Source: Pseudomonas sihuiensis (GTDB lineage: Bacteria > Pseudomonadota > Gammaproteobacteria > Pseudomonadales > Pseudomonadaceae). Taken from it: 64,000 nt of DNA. Both the position numbers and the translations under genes were made by a program. Shown in pieces: positions 26,352 to 35,938 of the stretch; position 1 is the stretch's first letter; every line of letters starts with the position of its first letter. The notes under the pieces were generated by a model. It was not told the DNA's origin. It worked only from the letters and a program-made list of their open reading frames with translations, and made no database searches. Where the stretch lies: assembly GCF_900106015.1 (NCBI RefSeq), contig NZ_LT629797.1, positions 62,001 to 126,000 on the forward strand, in the 5' to 3' direction.

Positions 26352-27236
26352 TCAGTTGAGTTCGAGCCCCAGCGCCTGCAACGCCTGCCGATAGCTGTTG
26401 CCCGCCATGCGCAGGCCGTTGTTGTGGTTAGCTCCGTCGATCAGCAGCAATTGCTTGGGTTCGTTGGCGGCGGCGAACAGCGCCTCGCTGAAGCGTGACG
26501 GCACGTAGCGGTCGTCGCGCCCGTGGGCGATCAATACAGGGATACCCACCTCACCGATCTTGCCCAGCGAATCGAACTCCTGCGACAGCAGCCAGCGCAC
26601 CGGTAACGAGGTATTGGTCACCGCGGCCGCCACATCACCCAGGTTGGTGAAGCTGGACTCGACGATCAGACCGGCGGCCTGCGCTGCTTCATCTTCGCCC
26701 GCCAGCTCGTGCGCCAGGTTGACCGCCACGGCGCCGCCCAGGGAATGACCGTAGATGAAGCGCTTGTCCGCCTCTGGCTGCAGGCGCACCAGATGCTGCC
26801 AGGCGATCAGGGCGTCCTGATAGACGCTGCGCTCGGAGGGCAGAGCGCCACGGCTTTCGCCAAAGCCGCGGTAGTCCACCGCCAGTACCGAGAAGCCCAT
26901 GGCATGCAGTTGTTCGATGCGAAACAGCTGGCCTGTCAGGTTCCAGCGTGAGCCGTGCAGGTAGAGCAGTGCCGGGGCATCCTTGCGCGCGGCTGGCCAC
27001 CACCAGGCATGCAGGCTTTCATCGGCCGTCAGGTCCGGTGACTGCAGTTGCACGTCCTCGATGCCTGCGGGCAGGCCGCTGAACCAGCGGGCAGTGCCGG
27101 GTTCGATGCGAAACACCAGCTCGCGCTCGGTCTGCTCCAGTTTGGCGCAGCCAATCGGTAGCAGCACCAGCAGGCAGGCCATCACAATCAGGCTCAGGCG
27201 ACGGCGGCGGAGCAGGGCAAACCAGGATGAGGGCAT
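26352..27236 (-). CDS. Lipoprotein alpha/beta hydrolase (serine aminopeptidase-like)
   Basis: 294 residues. A lipobox LPIGC (Cys30) follows a basic, hydrophobic N-terminus, so it should be a lipoprotein. The hydrolase core shows the oxyanion region LYLHGSRWN, nucleophile GHSLGG (Ser165), an Asp in HGRDDRYVP and a His in GANHNNG. It resembles YfhR/Bem46-type esterases. Convergent with VF530; substrate unknown. Confidence 0.85.
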   Translation of the reverse strand: MPSSWFALLRRRRLSLIVMACLLVLLPIGCAKLEQTERELVFRIEPGTARWFSGLPAGIEDVQLQSPDLTADESLHAWWWPAARKDAPALLYLHGSRWNLTGQLFRIEQLHAMGFSVLAVDYRGFGESRGALPSERSVYQDALIAWQHLVRLQPEADKRFIYGHSLGGAVAVNLAHELAGEDEAAQAAGLIVESSFTNLGDVAAAVTNTSLPVRWLLSQEFDSLGKIGEVGIPVLIAHGRDDRYVPSRFSEALFAAANEPKQLLLIDGANHNNGLRMAGNSYRQALQALGLELN

Positions 27237-27331
27237 TGGCGATACTCATGAACGGCAACGGATGATGCTGCCATGGACTGCATATCCGGTGCCGGGTTTC
27301 GCCAGTCACTGGTCGCCGTGGTTACCGCGTG

Positions 27332-30300
27332 TTACCGCCAACTGATCTGCGGCGCGCTCTGAGGCGCTTGGCAAAGGGTGACGCTACCGGGTTCCAGGTA
27401 GGGCGTAAGTATCGGCGCCATGCCCTTGAGCACCTGTACCGGCAGGGCCGAGGTGAAGGTGAAGCGTTCTGCCTCGCGTCCTGGTACGAATGCGGTCAGT
27501 GTGCCGTAGTGACGCGGGCCGAGGAAGAACACGAAGGTGGCCGTGCGGTTCATCGCCCGTGAACTGATCACCCGTCCGCCTGCACCGACGCTTTCCATGC
27601 GGTTGTCGCCGGTACCGGTCTTGCCGCCCAGGGTCAGATCACGCCCGTCCTGCAGCTGGAAGGTGCCCTGCAAGCGCCTTGCGGTACCGCCTTCGACCAC
27701 TTGGGAAAGTGCATTGCGCAGTGCGGCCGCAACTTCCGAGGGCATTACCCGCTTGGCGCCGCGGGTATTGCGCTCGACCCGTGTCTCGTAGGGCGTATCG
27801 GCGGCGAAGTGCAGTTCGTCGATGCGCAGTACCGGCTGGCGAATGCCGTCGTTCTGGATGATGCCCATCAGCTCGGCCAGCGCTGCCGGCCGGTCACCGG
27901 AACTGCCCAGGGCAGTGGCCAGGGAGGGCACCAGGTGCTGGAAGGGATAGCCGAGGTTCTTCCAGCGTCGGTGAATGTCGGAGAAGGCCTCCACCTCCAG
28001 CATGATGCGGATGCGGCTGTCGCGGGCACTCTTGTGCCGGGTGCGCAGCAGCCAGCCATAGACTTCCTGGCGCTCGTCGACGCTGGCTGCCACGGCGTCG
28101 CTGAAGGTGGCCTGCGGGTTGTCGATCAGATAGCCCAGCAACCACAGTTCCAGCGGATGCACGCGAGCGATATAGCCCTGATCCGGCAGGCTGTAGGCGC
28201 CAGGGCCGTAGTCCTTGTACAGACGCGCGATGCGTTGATCGGTGAGTTTTTCCTGTGGCAGTTGCGTCCGCAGAAAAGCGGCGAAGGTTTCTTCATCGGC
28301 CTGCGGCAGCAGGTAGCGGTGCACGGCGCCCAGGCGCACAGAGGTCTGGCGCAAGCCGCTGATGAAGGTCTCCAGGCGCTGCTGCTGCGGCTGGCCCTGG
28401 TACTTGCGCCAGAAGCGCAGCAGGAAGGTGCGCCCCTCCTGGTCAGCGAAGCGTTGCAGATATTCCTGGCGGCGTGGGTCCTTGTCGTCCTTGAGCAGTT
28501 CGGCGCTGTTCTGATAGGTGCTGTAGCGCACCAAGTCGCGCATCAGGCGGACGAAGGGCAGGTTGATCGACTCGCGCAGGGATTCACGCAGGGTCGGGTT
28601 GCGGCCGTTGTCCTCGCGGCGGAAGTTACCGAAGGTATGCAGGCCGCCGCCGGTAAAGAAGCGTTCGTGCGGGCTGGCCGAATAGCGTCGTTCCAGCGCA
28701 GCTTCCAGCATGCTGGCCAGATCGGCGCCGGGGTTGGCCAGCAGATAGGCGACTGCCCAGCGGCTGAGGTAGTCCTGCTCGGCGATATCGACGTTACGCA
28801 GCTCGGCCGCGTTCTTGTTGGCGTGGCGCTGATGCAGCTCGGCGATGATCTCCAGATAAGTCGCCAGCACCCGTAGCTTGGCGGTGGAGCCCAGTTCCAG
28901 CTTGCTGCCTTCGTTGATGTCGAAAGGCTGGTCGGTGCTGTCGGTCTGCACGCGTACCCGACTACCGGTGGCCGTGCGCTCGAACAGGGTGAAGCTGTAG
29001 CGCACCTCGGCGGTCTTTTCCGGGGACAGCAGGCGCTCGCCGAACAGGCCGATCTTGCCGGCGAATTCCGGGTCGGCCAGGCGTTGCAGGTAGAGGCTGG
29101 TCTCCTGCTGCAGATCGCGTTGCAGGGTGCTGCGTGCGGCCAGATCGAGGCGGTCCAGATCATACAGGGGCATGCCCAGCAGGTTGGACAGGCGTGAACG
29201 GGCGACGCTGATGCCCTTGTCGTTTTCCACCGGCCGTAGATTGGGCTCCTGTTGCCAGTCGCGGTATTGCAGCTTCTGCGTCAGCGCCGCGTCACGCAGC
29301 TCTGCGTCGATCAACCCTCCTGCCGCCAGCAGGCGGATATGACTCTCCGTCAGTGCTTCCATCTCCTTGCGCCCTTGTGCCAGATAGTAGGAGGGACGGC
29401 GTTGGGCGATCATCAGTGACAGCATCTGGCGCAGAGCCAGGCCACGCTCAGCCATGCTGGCGTCGGGCGTGCGGGTTGGGTCGAGCAGCGCATTGCTGCG
29501 CTCGAAATCCGCGCCGTACCAGATGCGCAGGCCGTCAGCCAGGCCATGGACCTCGCCATGTCCCGGGGCGGCTGACAGCGGTACGCTGTTGAGGTAGTCG
29601 CGCACGATGGTCTGGCGTGCTTCCAGGGTCTGCGGTCCCTGCTGGTAGGCACGCACGCTGGCGGAGATCATCTGCCGCAGCTTTTCTTTCGCCGACAGCG
29701 TCAGGCCATCGGGAGAGTGCCGGTATTTCTCCAGCTGGGTCGCCAGGGTGCTGCCACCGGCGGACTGATCTTGCACATCGAGCAGCTTGCCGATCTGCGA
29801 CAGCGCGGCCATGGTGAATCGTGGCCAGTCTACCGCGGGGTTGGCCAGTGGCTGATCGCTATCCAGCAGGTGACGGTTCTCGATGAACAGCAGGCTGCTG
29901 ACTACCAGCGGCGGAATGCTGGCGAAATCGGCATAACCCTGTTGTGGATAGCGGAACTCATAGAAGGGCGTGCCACGGCAATCGCTGATGCTGAGGCCGG
30001 TTTGGCTTTTCTCGATGAAGGGCGGGAACAGGCCGCGACGGCTGTAGGCCATCAGTGCCGGAGAGAAGCGGGCCTGCTCGCTGATCAGGAAGTCGCGTTG
30101 CTGCAGGCGCTCCAGCATCAGTGGCAGGTAGGCGTAACCCTGACGTTTGTCGAAGGGGCCGTCAGCCGGGTAGAGAATATCCGGGCTGGGCCCAGGCTCG
30201 ACGCGGTAAGTGAGGGTAGCGGCATAGCGGCTCAATTCGCGGGCCTGGAAGTGCGCGCTGCGCAGTTCGAAAAACAGCAGCGCGGTTGCAGTTGCCACCG

Positions 30301-30430
30301 CTGATGCCAGTAGCAGGTAAAGCACCAGGCGCCAGCGGCGTGGCCGCGGGGCTGGCTTGTCGTCGACCGCCGGCAAGACGTTCGACGCAAGTTCGCGGTG
30401 CTGAGGATCCGATTGCCATAACGCGCCCAT
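27332..30430 (-). CDS. Class A penicillin-binding-protein-like enzyme with a divergent glycosyltransferase domain
   Basis: 1032 residues, longer than PBP1a/1b/1c. Cytoplasmic tail, one membrane segment (about 33-54), a GT51-like region (about 165-310) and a transpeptidase-like domain (about 480-950). The transpeptidase motifs are complete: STAK (Ser515, Lys518), SIN (621-623) and KTG (937-939). The GT51 motifs are altered: the first is FIENRHL (Glu184 kept, ED changed to EN), and the position of the second catalytic Glu appears to be Gln253. It may synthesise cross-links without glycan polymerisation, or need a partner. Monocistronic; role unknown. Confidence 0.8.
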   Translation of the reverse strand: MGALWQSDPQHRELASNVLPAVDDKPAPRPRRWRLVLYLLLASAVATATALLFFELRSAHFQARELSRYAATLTYRVEPGPSPDILYPADGPFDKRQGYAYLPLMLERLQQRDFLISEQARFSPALMAYSRRGLFPPFIEKSQTGLSISDCRGTPFYEFRYPQQGYADFASIPPLVVSSLLFIENRHLLDSDQPLANPAVDWPRFTMAALSQIGKLLDVQDQSAGGSTLATQLEKYRHSPDGLTLSAKEKLRQMISASVRAYQQGPQTLEARQTIVRDYLNSVPLSAAPGHGEVHGLADGLRIWYGADFERSNALLDPTRTPDASMAERGLALRQMLSLMIAQRRPSYYLAQGRKEMEALTESHIRLLAAGGLIDAELRDAALTQKLQYRDWQQEPNLRPVENDKGISVARSRLSNLLGMPLYDLDRLDLAARSTLQRDLQQETSLYLQRLADPEFAGKIGLFGERLLSPEKTAEVRYSFTLFERTATGSRVRVQTDSTDQPFDINEGSKLELGSTAKLRVLATYLEIIAELHQRHANKNAAELRNVDIAEQDYLSRWAVAYLLANPGADLASMLEAALERRYSASPHERFFTGGGLHTFGNFRREDNGRNPTLRESLRESINLPFVRLMRDLVRYSTYQNSAELLKDDKDPRRQEYLQRFADQEGRTFLLRFWRKYQGQPQQQRLETFISGLRQTSVRLGAVHRYLLPQADEETFAAFLRTQLPQEKLTDQRIARLYKDYGPGAYSLPDQGYIARVHPLELWLLGYLIDNPQATFSDAVAASVDERQEVYGWLLRTRHKSARDSRIRIMLEVEAFSDIHRRWKNLGYPFQHLVPSLATALGSSGDRPAALAELMGIIQNDGIRQPVLRIDELHFAADTPYETRVERNTRGAKRVMPSEVAAALRNALSQVVEGGTARRLQGTFQLQDGRDLTLGGKTGTGDNRMESVGAGGRVISSRAMNRTATFVFFLGPRHYGTLTAFVPGREAERFTFTSALPVQVLKGMAPILTPYLEPGSVTLCQAPQSAPQISWR

Positions 30431-30608
30431 AGTCCACCGGCTTGGCCTATCTGCTCCACGGAAAACACGAGACGGCCGCTGGCGCCTCGTCTGCTTATTA
30501 TCAGCTTAGCTGCTGTGAACGGGGCTGGCTGGCGCTTTTGACGCAAAGCGTGTCGGGCTGGCTCATTGGCGCTAGACTCGCTGCAACGCACAAATGCAGG
30601 GAATCAGC

Positions 30609-31289
30609 ATGCAGCGCGACCACCGAGAACAGCTTCAGCAAAGCTGGCAGGCCAATGCCGACGCCTGGGCTGCTGCGGTGCGTGAGCAGCGCATCGAAAG
30701 TCGGCGCCTGGTCACCGATGCCGCGATCATCCAGGCCGTCTTGGCGCTGCAACCCAAGCGGGTCCTGGACATCGGCTGCGGCGAGGGCTGGCTGTGTCGG
30801 GGCCTGGCCGAGCACGGTATCGAACCGGTCGGGGTGGATGCCTCCGCGCCGCTGATCGAGGCGGCTCGCGCCGCGTGCGACGGGCGCAGTCAGTATCGGG
30901 TCTGTGGCTATGCCGAGCTAGAGGAGCATGCCGAGCAACTCGGGCGTTTCGAGGTGCTGGTCTGCAACTTCGCCCTGCTTGAAGAACCTTTGCAGCCGAT
31001 TCTGCGCAGCCTACACGGCTTGCTGGCACCTGGGGGCAGTCTGCTGATCCAGACCCTGCATCCCTGGCGGGCCAGTCATGGCGAGCCTTATCAGGACGGT
31101 TGGCGGGTCGAGGATTTCGTCGGTTTCGGCGAGGGTTTCCAGGCACCGATGCCCTGGTTCTTCCGCACCCTGCAATCCTGGCTGACGCTCATCGGTGAAA
31201 CCGGCTGGCGCCTGGAGTGGCTGCAGGAGCCGCTGCATCCCGAGAGTGTTCAGCCGGTGTCCCTGCTGCTGTTGCTCAAGCCGCTCTGA
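30609..31289 (+). CDS. Class I SAM-dependent methyltransferase
   Basis: 226 residues. The SAM motif VLDIGCGEGWLCRGL is at about 52-66, followed by the acidic end of strand 2 (GVDAS) and motif post-I. C-terminal part resembles the UbiE/BioC group. Start at ATG 30609 (AGGGAAT upstream). It is 2 bp from the next gene, so the methyltransferase, VOC and aldo/keto reductase genes form an operon. Substrate unknown. Confidence 0.85.
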   Translation: MQRDHREQLQQSWQANADAWAAAVREQRIESRRLVTDAAIIQAVLALQPKRVLDIGCGEGWLCRGLAEHGIEPVGVDASAPLIEAARAACDGRSQYRVCGYAELEEHAEQLGRFEVLVCNFALLEEPLQPILRSLHGLLAPGGSLLIQTLHPWRASHGEPYQDGWRVEDFVGFGEGFQAPMPWFFRTLQSWLTLIGETGWRLEWLQEPLHPESVQPVSLLLLLKPL

Positions 31290-31291
31290 TC

Positions 31292-31726
31292 ATGCAACTG
31301 CTGCTCAATCTCGACGTTCCCGATCTGGCGGCGGCGGTTGAGTTCTACCAGCAAGCGCTCGGGTTCAGTGTCGGGCGTGTGCTGTTCGACGGTACGGTTG
31401 TCGAGATGCTCGGCGCGGCTATACCGCTCTATCTGCTGCACAAGGCTGCGGCCACTCGACCCTGCCCCGAGGCGGGCGTGCAACGTGATTACCGCCGCCA
31501 CTGGATGCCGCTGCATCTGGATATGGTCGTCGATGATTTGGATGCTGCATTGGAGCGGGCAGTCGCTGCCGGCGCTCGGCAGGAAGGTGACATCCACGAA
31601 TATGACTGGGGACGCCTGGTAACGCTGAGCGATCCCTTTGGCCACGGGCTGTGCTTCGTGCAGTGGCTCGGAGAGGGGTACGACCTGGTCACCACCCACA
31701 CGGGAGAAATCGATGCGCAGAATTGA
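31292..31726 (+). CDS. VOC (glyoxalase-fold) family protein
   Basis: 144 residues with the beta-alpha-beta-beta-beta VOC pattern: FYQQALGFSVGRVLFDG in the first half and the HLDMVVDDLDAALERAVAAG repeat in the second, ending SDPFGHGLCFVQ. Similar to glyoxalase/bleomycin-resistance proteins. The next gene begins 14 bp before its stop, indicating coupling. Confidence 0.85.
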   Translation: MQLLLNLDVPDLAAAVEFYQQALGFSVGRVLFDGTVVEMLGAAIPLYLLHKAAATRPCPEAGVQRDYRRHWMPLHLDMVVDDLDAALERAVAAGARQEGDIHEYDWGRLVTLSDPFGHGLCFVQWLGEGYDLVTTHTGEIDAQN

Positions 31727-32534
31727 ATTGGCCGGCGTGCAGGTACCGGTGATAGGCCAGGGAACCTGGCGCATGGGGGAAGATGATCGCCAACGCTCGC
31801 GTGAGGTTGCGGCGCTGCGTGAGGGGCTGGATCTGGGCCTGAGTCTGATCGATACCGCCGAGATGTACGGCGAGGGTGGTGCAGAACTGGTGGTGGGCGA
31901 GGCCATCGCCGGGCGCCGCGACGAGGTGTTTCTGGTCAGCAAGGTGTATCCGCACAACGCCAGTCGGGATGGCGTTCAGGCGGCCTGTGAGCGCAGTCTG
32001 AAGAGACTGGGTTGCGAGCGTATCGATCTCTACTTGCTGCATTGGCGCGGGCGCTATCCGCTGGAGGAGACCGTCGAAGGCTTCGAGCGGCTGCGCGAGC
32101 AGGGCAAGATTGGCGCCTGGGGCGTCTCCAACTTCGATCTGGGCGATCTACTCGAACTGGATCAGCCGGCTTGCCGGACCAATCAGGTGTTGTACAACCT
32201 GCAGGCACGAGGCATCGAGTATGACCTGCTGCCCTGGCATCAGCGCGCCGGTATGCCGCTGATGGCCTACTGTCCACTTAGCCAGGCTGGTGCGCTGCTG
32301 CACGAGCCGGCATTGCTCGAGGTGGCCCAACGTCATGGGGTCAAGCCGGCTCAGGTCGCACTTGCTTGGGTGCTCAGGCAGGAGGGTGTGATTGCCATCC
32401 CCAAGGCCGTGAGCAGCGCGCATCTGCGCGATAACGCTGCGGCAACTTCCATTGCCTTGAGTGCGGATGATCTGGCTTTGCTGGACACGGCCTTTGCTCC
32501 GCCGCAGAACAAGCGGCCGCTGGAGATGGTTTAG
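31713..32534 (+). CDS. Aldo/keto reductase
   Basis: 273-residue NADPH-dependent carbonyl reductase. The catalytic tetrad is Asp47 and Tyr52 (DTAEMYGEG), Lys77 and His110 (LLHWRG). C-terminal cofactor-binding segment IAIPKAVSSAHLRDN is present. Start ATG 31713 after GGGAGAAA. Third gene of a three-gene operon; physiological substrate unknown. Confidence 0.9.
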   Translation: MRRIELAGVQVPVIGQGTWRMGEDDRQRSREVAALREGLDLGLSLIDTAEMYGEGGAELVVGEAIAGRRDEVFLVSKVYPHNASRDGVQAACERSLKRLGCERIDLYLLHWRGRYPLEETVEGFERLREQGKIGAWGVSNFDLGDLLELDQPACRTNQVLYNLQARGIEYDLLPWHQRAGMPLMAYCPLSQAGALLHEPALLEVAQRHGVKPAQVALAWVLRQEGVIAIPKAVSSAHLRDNAAATSIALSADDLALLDTAFAPPQNKRPLEMV

Positions 32535-32635
32535 CCTGCATTGCCCGGCTTAGGGTGGGTGCGACACGTGCAACCGGCTGCGCCGGACCTCCGATACCGC
32601 GCCATATCGGTACCGCGAGAAAACGGCAAATAAGG

Positions 32636-33592
32636 TCAGTTGGCCGGATCGGCAGCCAGGCGTCCGGCATCCTTGAGCAGTGCCTTGAGGAAGGCATCCT
32701 GCAGTTCGGGATCGTTGCGGGTCAGCTCGATCAGGCTCTGCTCCAGCTCGCTTGCCTCTTCTTCCAGACCTAGATCGGAAAGGCGTTTGACCCGGTGTAC
32801 CCACTGGTCAACATCGCCACCTTCGAGGTCGTCGAAGATCAGGTCATGCGCTTCACGCAGCTTGCCGCGTAGGGTATGGCTGACCATGAGGGTCGTTTCC
32901 GCACGCGCGACATCGTCGCCCAGGCGATCTTCGACGCTCAGTTGCAGCATGTTCAGGCGCGCGATGTCCTGTTCGCTGAACGGGCTGTCGAGCAGGTTGA
33001 GGCGCAGCACACCGCTGCTGTCGGTGAGCAGTTCGAATTGCTGGTCGCCAGCCTTGACCTGTACCGGGCGCTCGGACCAGGGCAGATTGGTGTACTCCAT
33101 GCGACGGTCGCGCTGCAGTTCCTCGATACTGGCCAGGTTCTGCTCGGCGCGGCCGTTCGACTCGACGTTCATGAAGGGGTTCAGGCCGGCCATGCCGTAA
33201 CTGATCCAGCCACGGGTAGCGGTTTCCGGCAGGCTGCCGAGCAGTACGACGTTGAGTACGTTGGCGCCCACGCCGGCTACCACCGCGACCGCGCCCATCG
33301 GTACTTCATAGATCTCGCGCCAGGGCTGGTAGGGGGTGTAGCGGTCGTAGCGACGAGTCACCTCGAAAGCGGTGACCTCGTAGCTTTTCTGGTCATGCAC
33401 GCGCACGCGGCGTTGCGGTAGCTCCAGCACCTTGGGTTCGCCAGCATCGATCTGCAGCTGGTGATCCAGCAGTTTGCGTTCGATGCGCTCCTCATGCTCG
33501 CTGCGTTGCGGCAGCTGATTGGCGCAGCCGCTGATCAAGAGGGCGCCGCACAAGGCGGCGCCGGTCAGGCGAAGGTTGTTGCTCGTGTGCAT
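32636..33592 (-). CDS. Hypothetical lipoprotein next to proS
   Basis: 318 residues with a lipobox ISGC (Cys23). After it come a charged stretch, one hydrophobic segment (PMGAVAVVAGVGANVLNVVLLG, about 98-119, given in two halves by eye) and a mostly helical acidic C-terminus. I recognise no domain. It lies 20 bp downstream of proS on the same strand and is probably co-transcribed with it. Confidence 0.8.
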   Translation of the reverse strand: MHTSNNLRLTGAALCGALLISGCANQLPQRSEHEERIERKLLDHQLQIDAGEPKVLELPQRRVRVHDQKSYEVTAFEVTRRYDRYTPYQPWREIYEVPMGAVAVVAGVGANVLNVVLLGSLPETATRGWISYGMAGLNPFMNVESNGRAEQNLASIEELQRDRRMEYTNLPWSERPVQVKAGDQQFELLTDSSGVLRLNLLDSPFSEQDIARLNMLQLSVEDRLGDDVARAETTLMVSHTLRGKLREAHDLIFDDLEGGDVDQWVHRVKRLSDLGLEEEASELEQSLIELTRNDPELQDAFLKALLKDAGRLAADPAN

Positions 33593-33612
33593 GATGTCTC
33601 GGTAGGGCGCGA

Positions 33613-35328
33613 TCAGCGGCTGATACGGGCTTGCAGGAAGGACAGGATATCGGCCAGCGGCACGGCTTGCGCATCGGTTTCGGCACGGCTCTTGTACTCG
33701 AGGTTACCCTCGGCCAGGCCACGGTCGCTGACGACCACGCGATGCGGAATGCCTATCAGCTCCATGTCGGCGAACTTGATGCCGGGACTGGTTTTCTTGT
33801 CACGGTCATCCAGCAGTACTTCGTAACCAGCGGCGGTCAGCTCGGCATACAGCTTGTCGGTGGCCTCGCGCACCTGCTCGGTTTCGTAGCGTAGCGGTAC
33901 CAGGGCGATCTGGAACGGTGCCAGGGCGTCGTTCCAGCGGATGCCGCGCTCGTCGAAGTTCTGCTCGATGGCCGCAGCCACCACGCGCGATACGCCGATG
34001 CCGTAGCAGCCCATGGTCAGGGTGACCGGCTTGCCGTTCTCACCGAGCACCTGGCAGTTCATCGCCTCGCTGTACTTGGTGCCGAGCTGGAAGATGTGGC
34101 CGACTTCGATGCCGCGTTTGATTTCCAGGGTGCCCTGGCCATCCGGACTGGGGTCGCCGGCGACGACATTGCGCAGGTCGGCAACCTCTGGCAGCGGCAG
34201 GTCGCGCTCCCAGTTGACGCCGAAATAGTGTTTGTCCTCGATGTTGGCACCGGCAGCGAAATCGCTCATCAGCGCCACGCTGCGGTCGATGATGCAGGGG
34301 ATCGGCAGGTTGACCGGGCCCAGTGAGCCGGGGCCTGCGCCGATGGCAGCGCGAATCTCGGCTTCATTGGCCATCTGCAGCGGGCTGGCAACCAGCTCCA
34401 GGTTAGCAGCCTTGATCTCGTTCAGCTCGTGGTCGCCACGGACGATCAGGGCGATCAGCTTGCCTTCCTCGGCAGCGTGCACCACCAGGGTCTTGATGGT
34501 CTTCTCGATGGCCAGGCCGAAACCCTGCACCAGTGCGTCGATGGTCTTGGTGTCGGGCGTATCGACCAGGCGCATCGCTTCGGTCGCTGCAAGGCGCTCT
34601 TTCTCGCGAGGAATGGCTTCGGCCTTCTCGATATTGGCGGCGTAGTCGGAGACATTGCTGAAGGCGATATCGTCTTCACCGGAATCGGCCAGCACGTGGA
34701 ATTCGTGCGAGCCGGTGCCGCCGATGGAGCCGGTATCGGCCTGCACCGGGCGGAAGTTCAGGCCCAGGCGACTGAACACGTTGCAGTAGGCCTGGTGCAT
34801 GCGGTCATAGGTTTCCTGCAGGGACGCCTGGTCGGCATGGAAGGAATAGGCGTCCTTCATGATGAACTCGCGGCCACGCATCAAACCGAAGCGCGGACGG
34901 ATCTCGTCACGGAACTTGGTCTGGATCTGATACATGTTGATCGGTAGCTGCTTGTAGCTGTTCAGCTCGTTGCGGGCCAGATCGGTGATCACTTCTTCAT
35001 GAGTCGGGCCGACGCAGAATTCGCGATCATGACGGTCCTTGACCCGCAGCAGCTCGGGGCCGTATTGCACCCAGCGACCGGACTCCTGCCACAGCTCGGC
35101 CGGCTGAATGGCTGGCATCAGCACTTCCAGTGCTCCTGCGGCATTCATTTCTTCGCGCACCACGGTCTCGACCTTGCGCAGCACGCGCAGGCCCATCGGC
35201 AGCCAGGTGTACAGGCCGGAGGCCAGCTTGCGGATCATGCCGGCACGCAGCATCAGCTGGTGGCTGATCACCACGGCATCGGAAGGGGTTTCTTTCAGGG
35301 TCGAGAGCAGGAACTGACTGGTACGCAT
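33613..35328 (-). CDS. proS: Prolyl-tRNA synthetase (bacterial type with editing domain)
   Basis: 571-residue class II synthetase charging tRNA-Pro. Motif 1 region ([17 protein letters not shown]), motif 2 ([17 protein letters not shown]), the INS/YbaK-type editing insertion (about 225-405) and motif 3 ([14 protein letters not shown]) are all visible, followed by the anticodon-binding domain. Full length. As in P. aeruginosa it lies near a thioesterase, oprD and slyX. Confidence 0.97.
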   Translation of the reverse strand: MRTSQFLLSTLKETPSDAVVISHQLMLRAGMIRKLASGLYTWLPMGLRVLRKVETVVREEMNAAGALEVLMPAIQPAELWQESGRWVQYGPELLRVKDRHDREFCVGPTHEEVITDLARNELNSYKQLPINMYQIQTKFRDEIRPRFGLMRGREFIMKDAYSFHADQASLQETYDRMHQAYCNVFSRLGLNFRPVQADTGSIGGTGSHEFHVLADSGEDDIAFSNVSDYAANIEKAEAIPREKERLAATEAMRLVDTPDTKTIDALVQGFGLAIEKTIKTLVVHAAEEGKLIALIVRGDHELNEIKAANLELVASPLQMANEAEIRAAIGAGPGSLGPVNLPIPCIIDRSVALMSDFAAGANIEDKHYFGVNWERDLPLPEVADLRNVVAGDPSPDGQGTLEIKRGIEVGHIFQLGTKYSEAMNCQVLGENGKPVTLTMGCYGIGVSRVVAAAIEQNFDERGIRWNDALAPFQIALVPLRYETEQVREATDKLYAELTAAGYEVLLDDRDKKTSPGIKFADMELIGIPHRVVVSDRGLAEGNLEYKSRAETDAQAVPLADILSFLQARISR

Positions 35329-35451
35329 GTTTGGCCGTTCTGTCGGTTGCTAGGGCTTGGAATAGGCCGGCATTGTACGGTGCCTATACAGTGGCGTACA
35401 GGACGGGTGCAGGCGCAAAAGTGCTACTGCACGTGCCGGGAGGATTAAAGA

Positions 35452-35865
35452 GTGGGATTGACTGCGCTTGAGGTTCAGAGCCTGATTCGAGCTGGGCTAC
35501 CGATGGCCGAGGATATCGATCTGCGGATCGACCGCCTCGATGAAGAAGGTGTGTTGGCGCGTGTGCCTTTTCACGCCAAATTGGTGCGTCCGGGCGGCAC
35601 CCTCTCTGGCCCGACCATCATGGCGCTGGGGGATGCGGCGATGTATGCCGTGGTGTTGGGGCGTCTCGGCCGGGTGGAAATGGCAGTGACGTCCAATCTC
35701 AATATCAACTTTCTGGTCAAACCCAAGCCGGTGGACTTGTTGGCCGAGGCGCACATATTACGCTTGAGTCGGCGTCAGGCAGTTTGTGAGGTTTCGTTAT
35801 ATTCGGCTGGGAATGAGAATGAATTGGTGGCGCATGTGACGGGGACTTATGCTTTGCCCCTTTAG
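35452..35865 (+). CDS. PaaI-type hotdog thioesterase
   Basis: 137 residues starting at GTG 35452 behind AGGATTAAAG. Hotdog-fold signature GGTLSGPTIMALGDAAMYAVV (in about 45-65) and the later TSNLNINFLVKPKPVDL. Hydrolyses acyl-CoA thioesters; substrate unknown. Divergent from proS, convergent with oprD across a shared terminator. Confidence 0.88.
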   Translation: MGLTALEVQSLIRAGLPMAEDIDLRIDRLDEEGVLARVPFHAKLVRPGGTLSGPTIMALGDAAMYAVVLGRLGRVEMAVTSNLNINFLVKPKPVDLLAEAHILRLSRRQAVCEVSLYSAGNENELVAHVTGTYALPL

Positions 35866-35886
35866 AGCACTGAGCCAGAAATAGAG

Positions 35887-35914
35887 AAACCCGGCCAAGG
35901 CCGGGTTTCTTTTA
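35887..35914. terminator. Bidirectional terminator between the thioesterase gene and oprD
   Basis: AAACCCGGCC-AA-GGCCGGGTTT, a 10-bp perfect stem with TTCTTTT on the plus side and an A-rich side for the minus strand. Confidence 0.9.
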
Positions 35915-35938
35915 TACCGCTATCGAGTAGCGCTGAAG

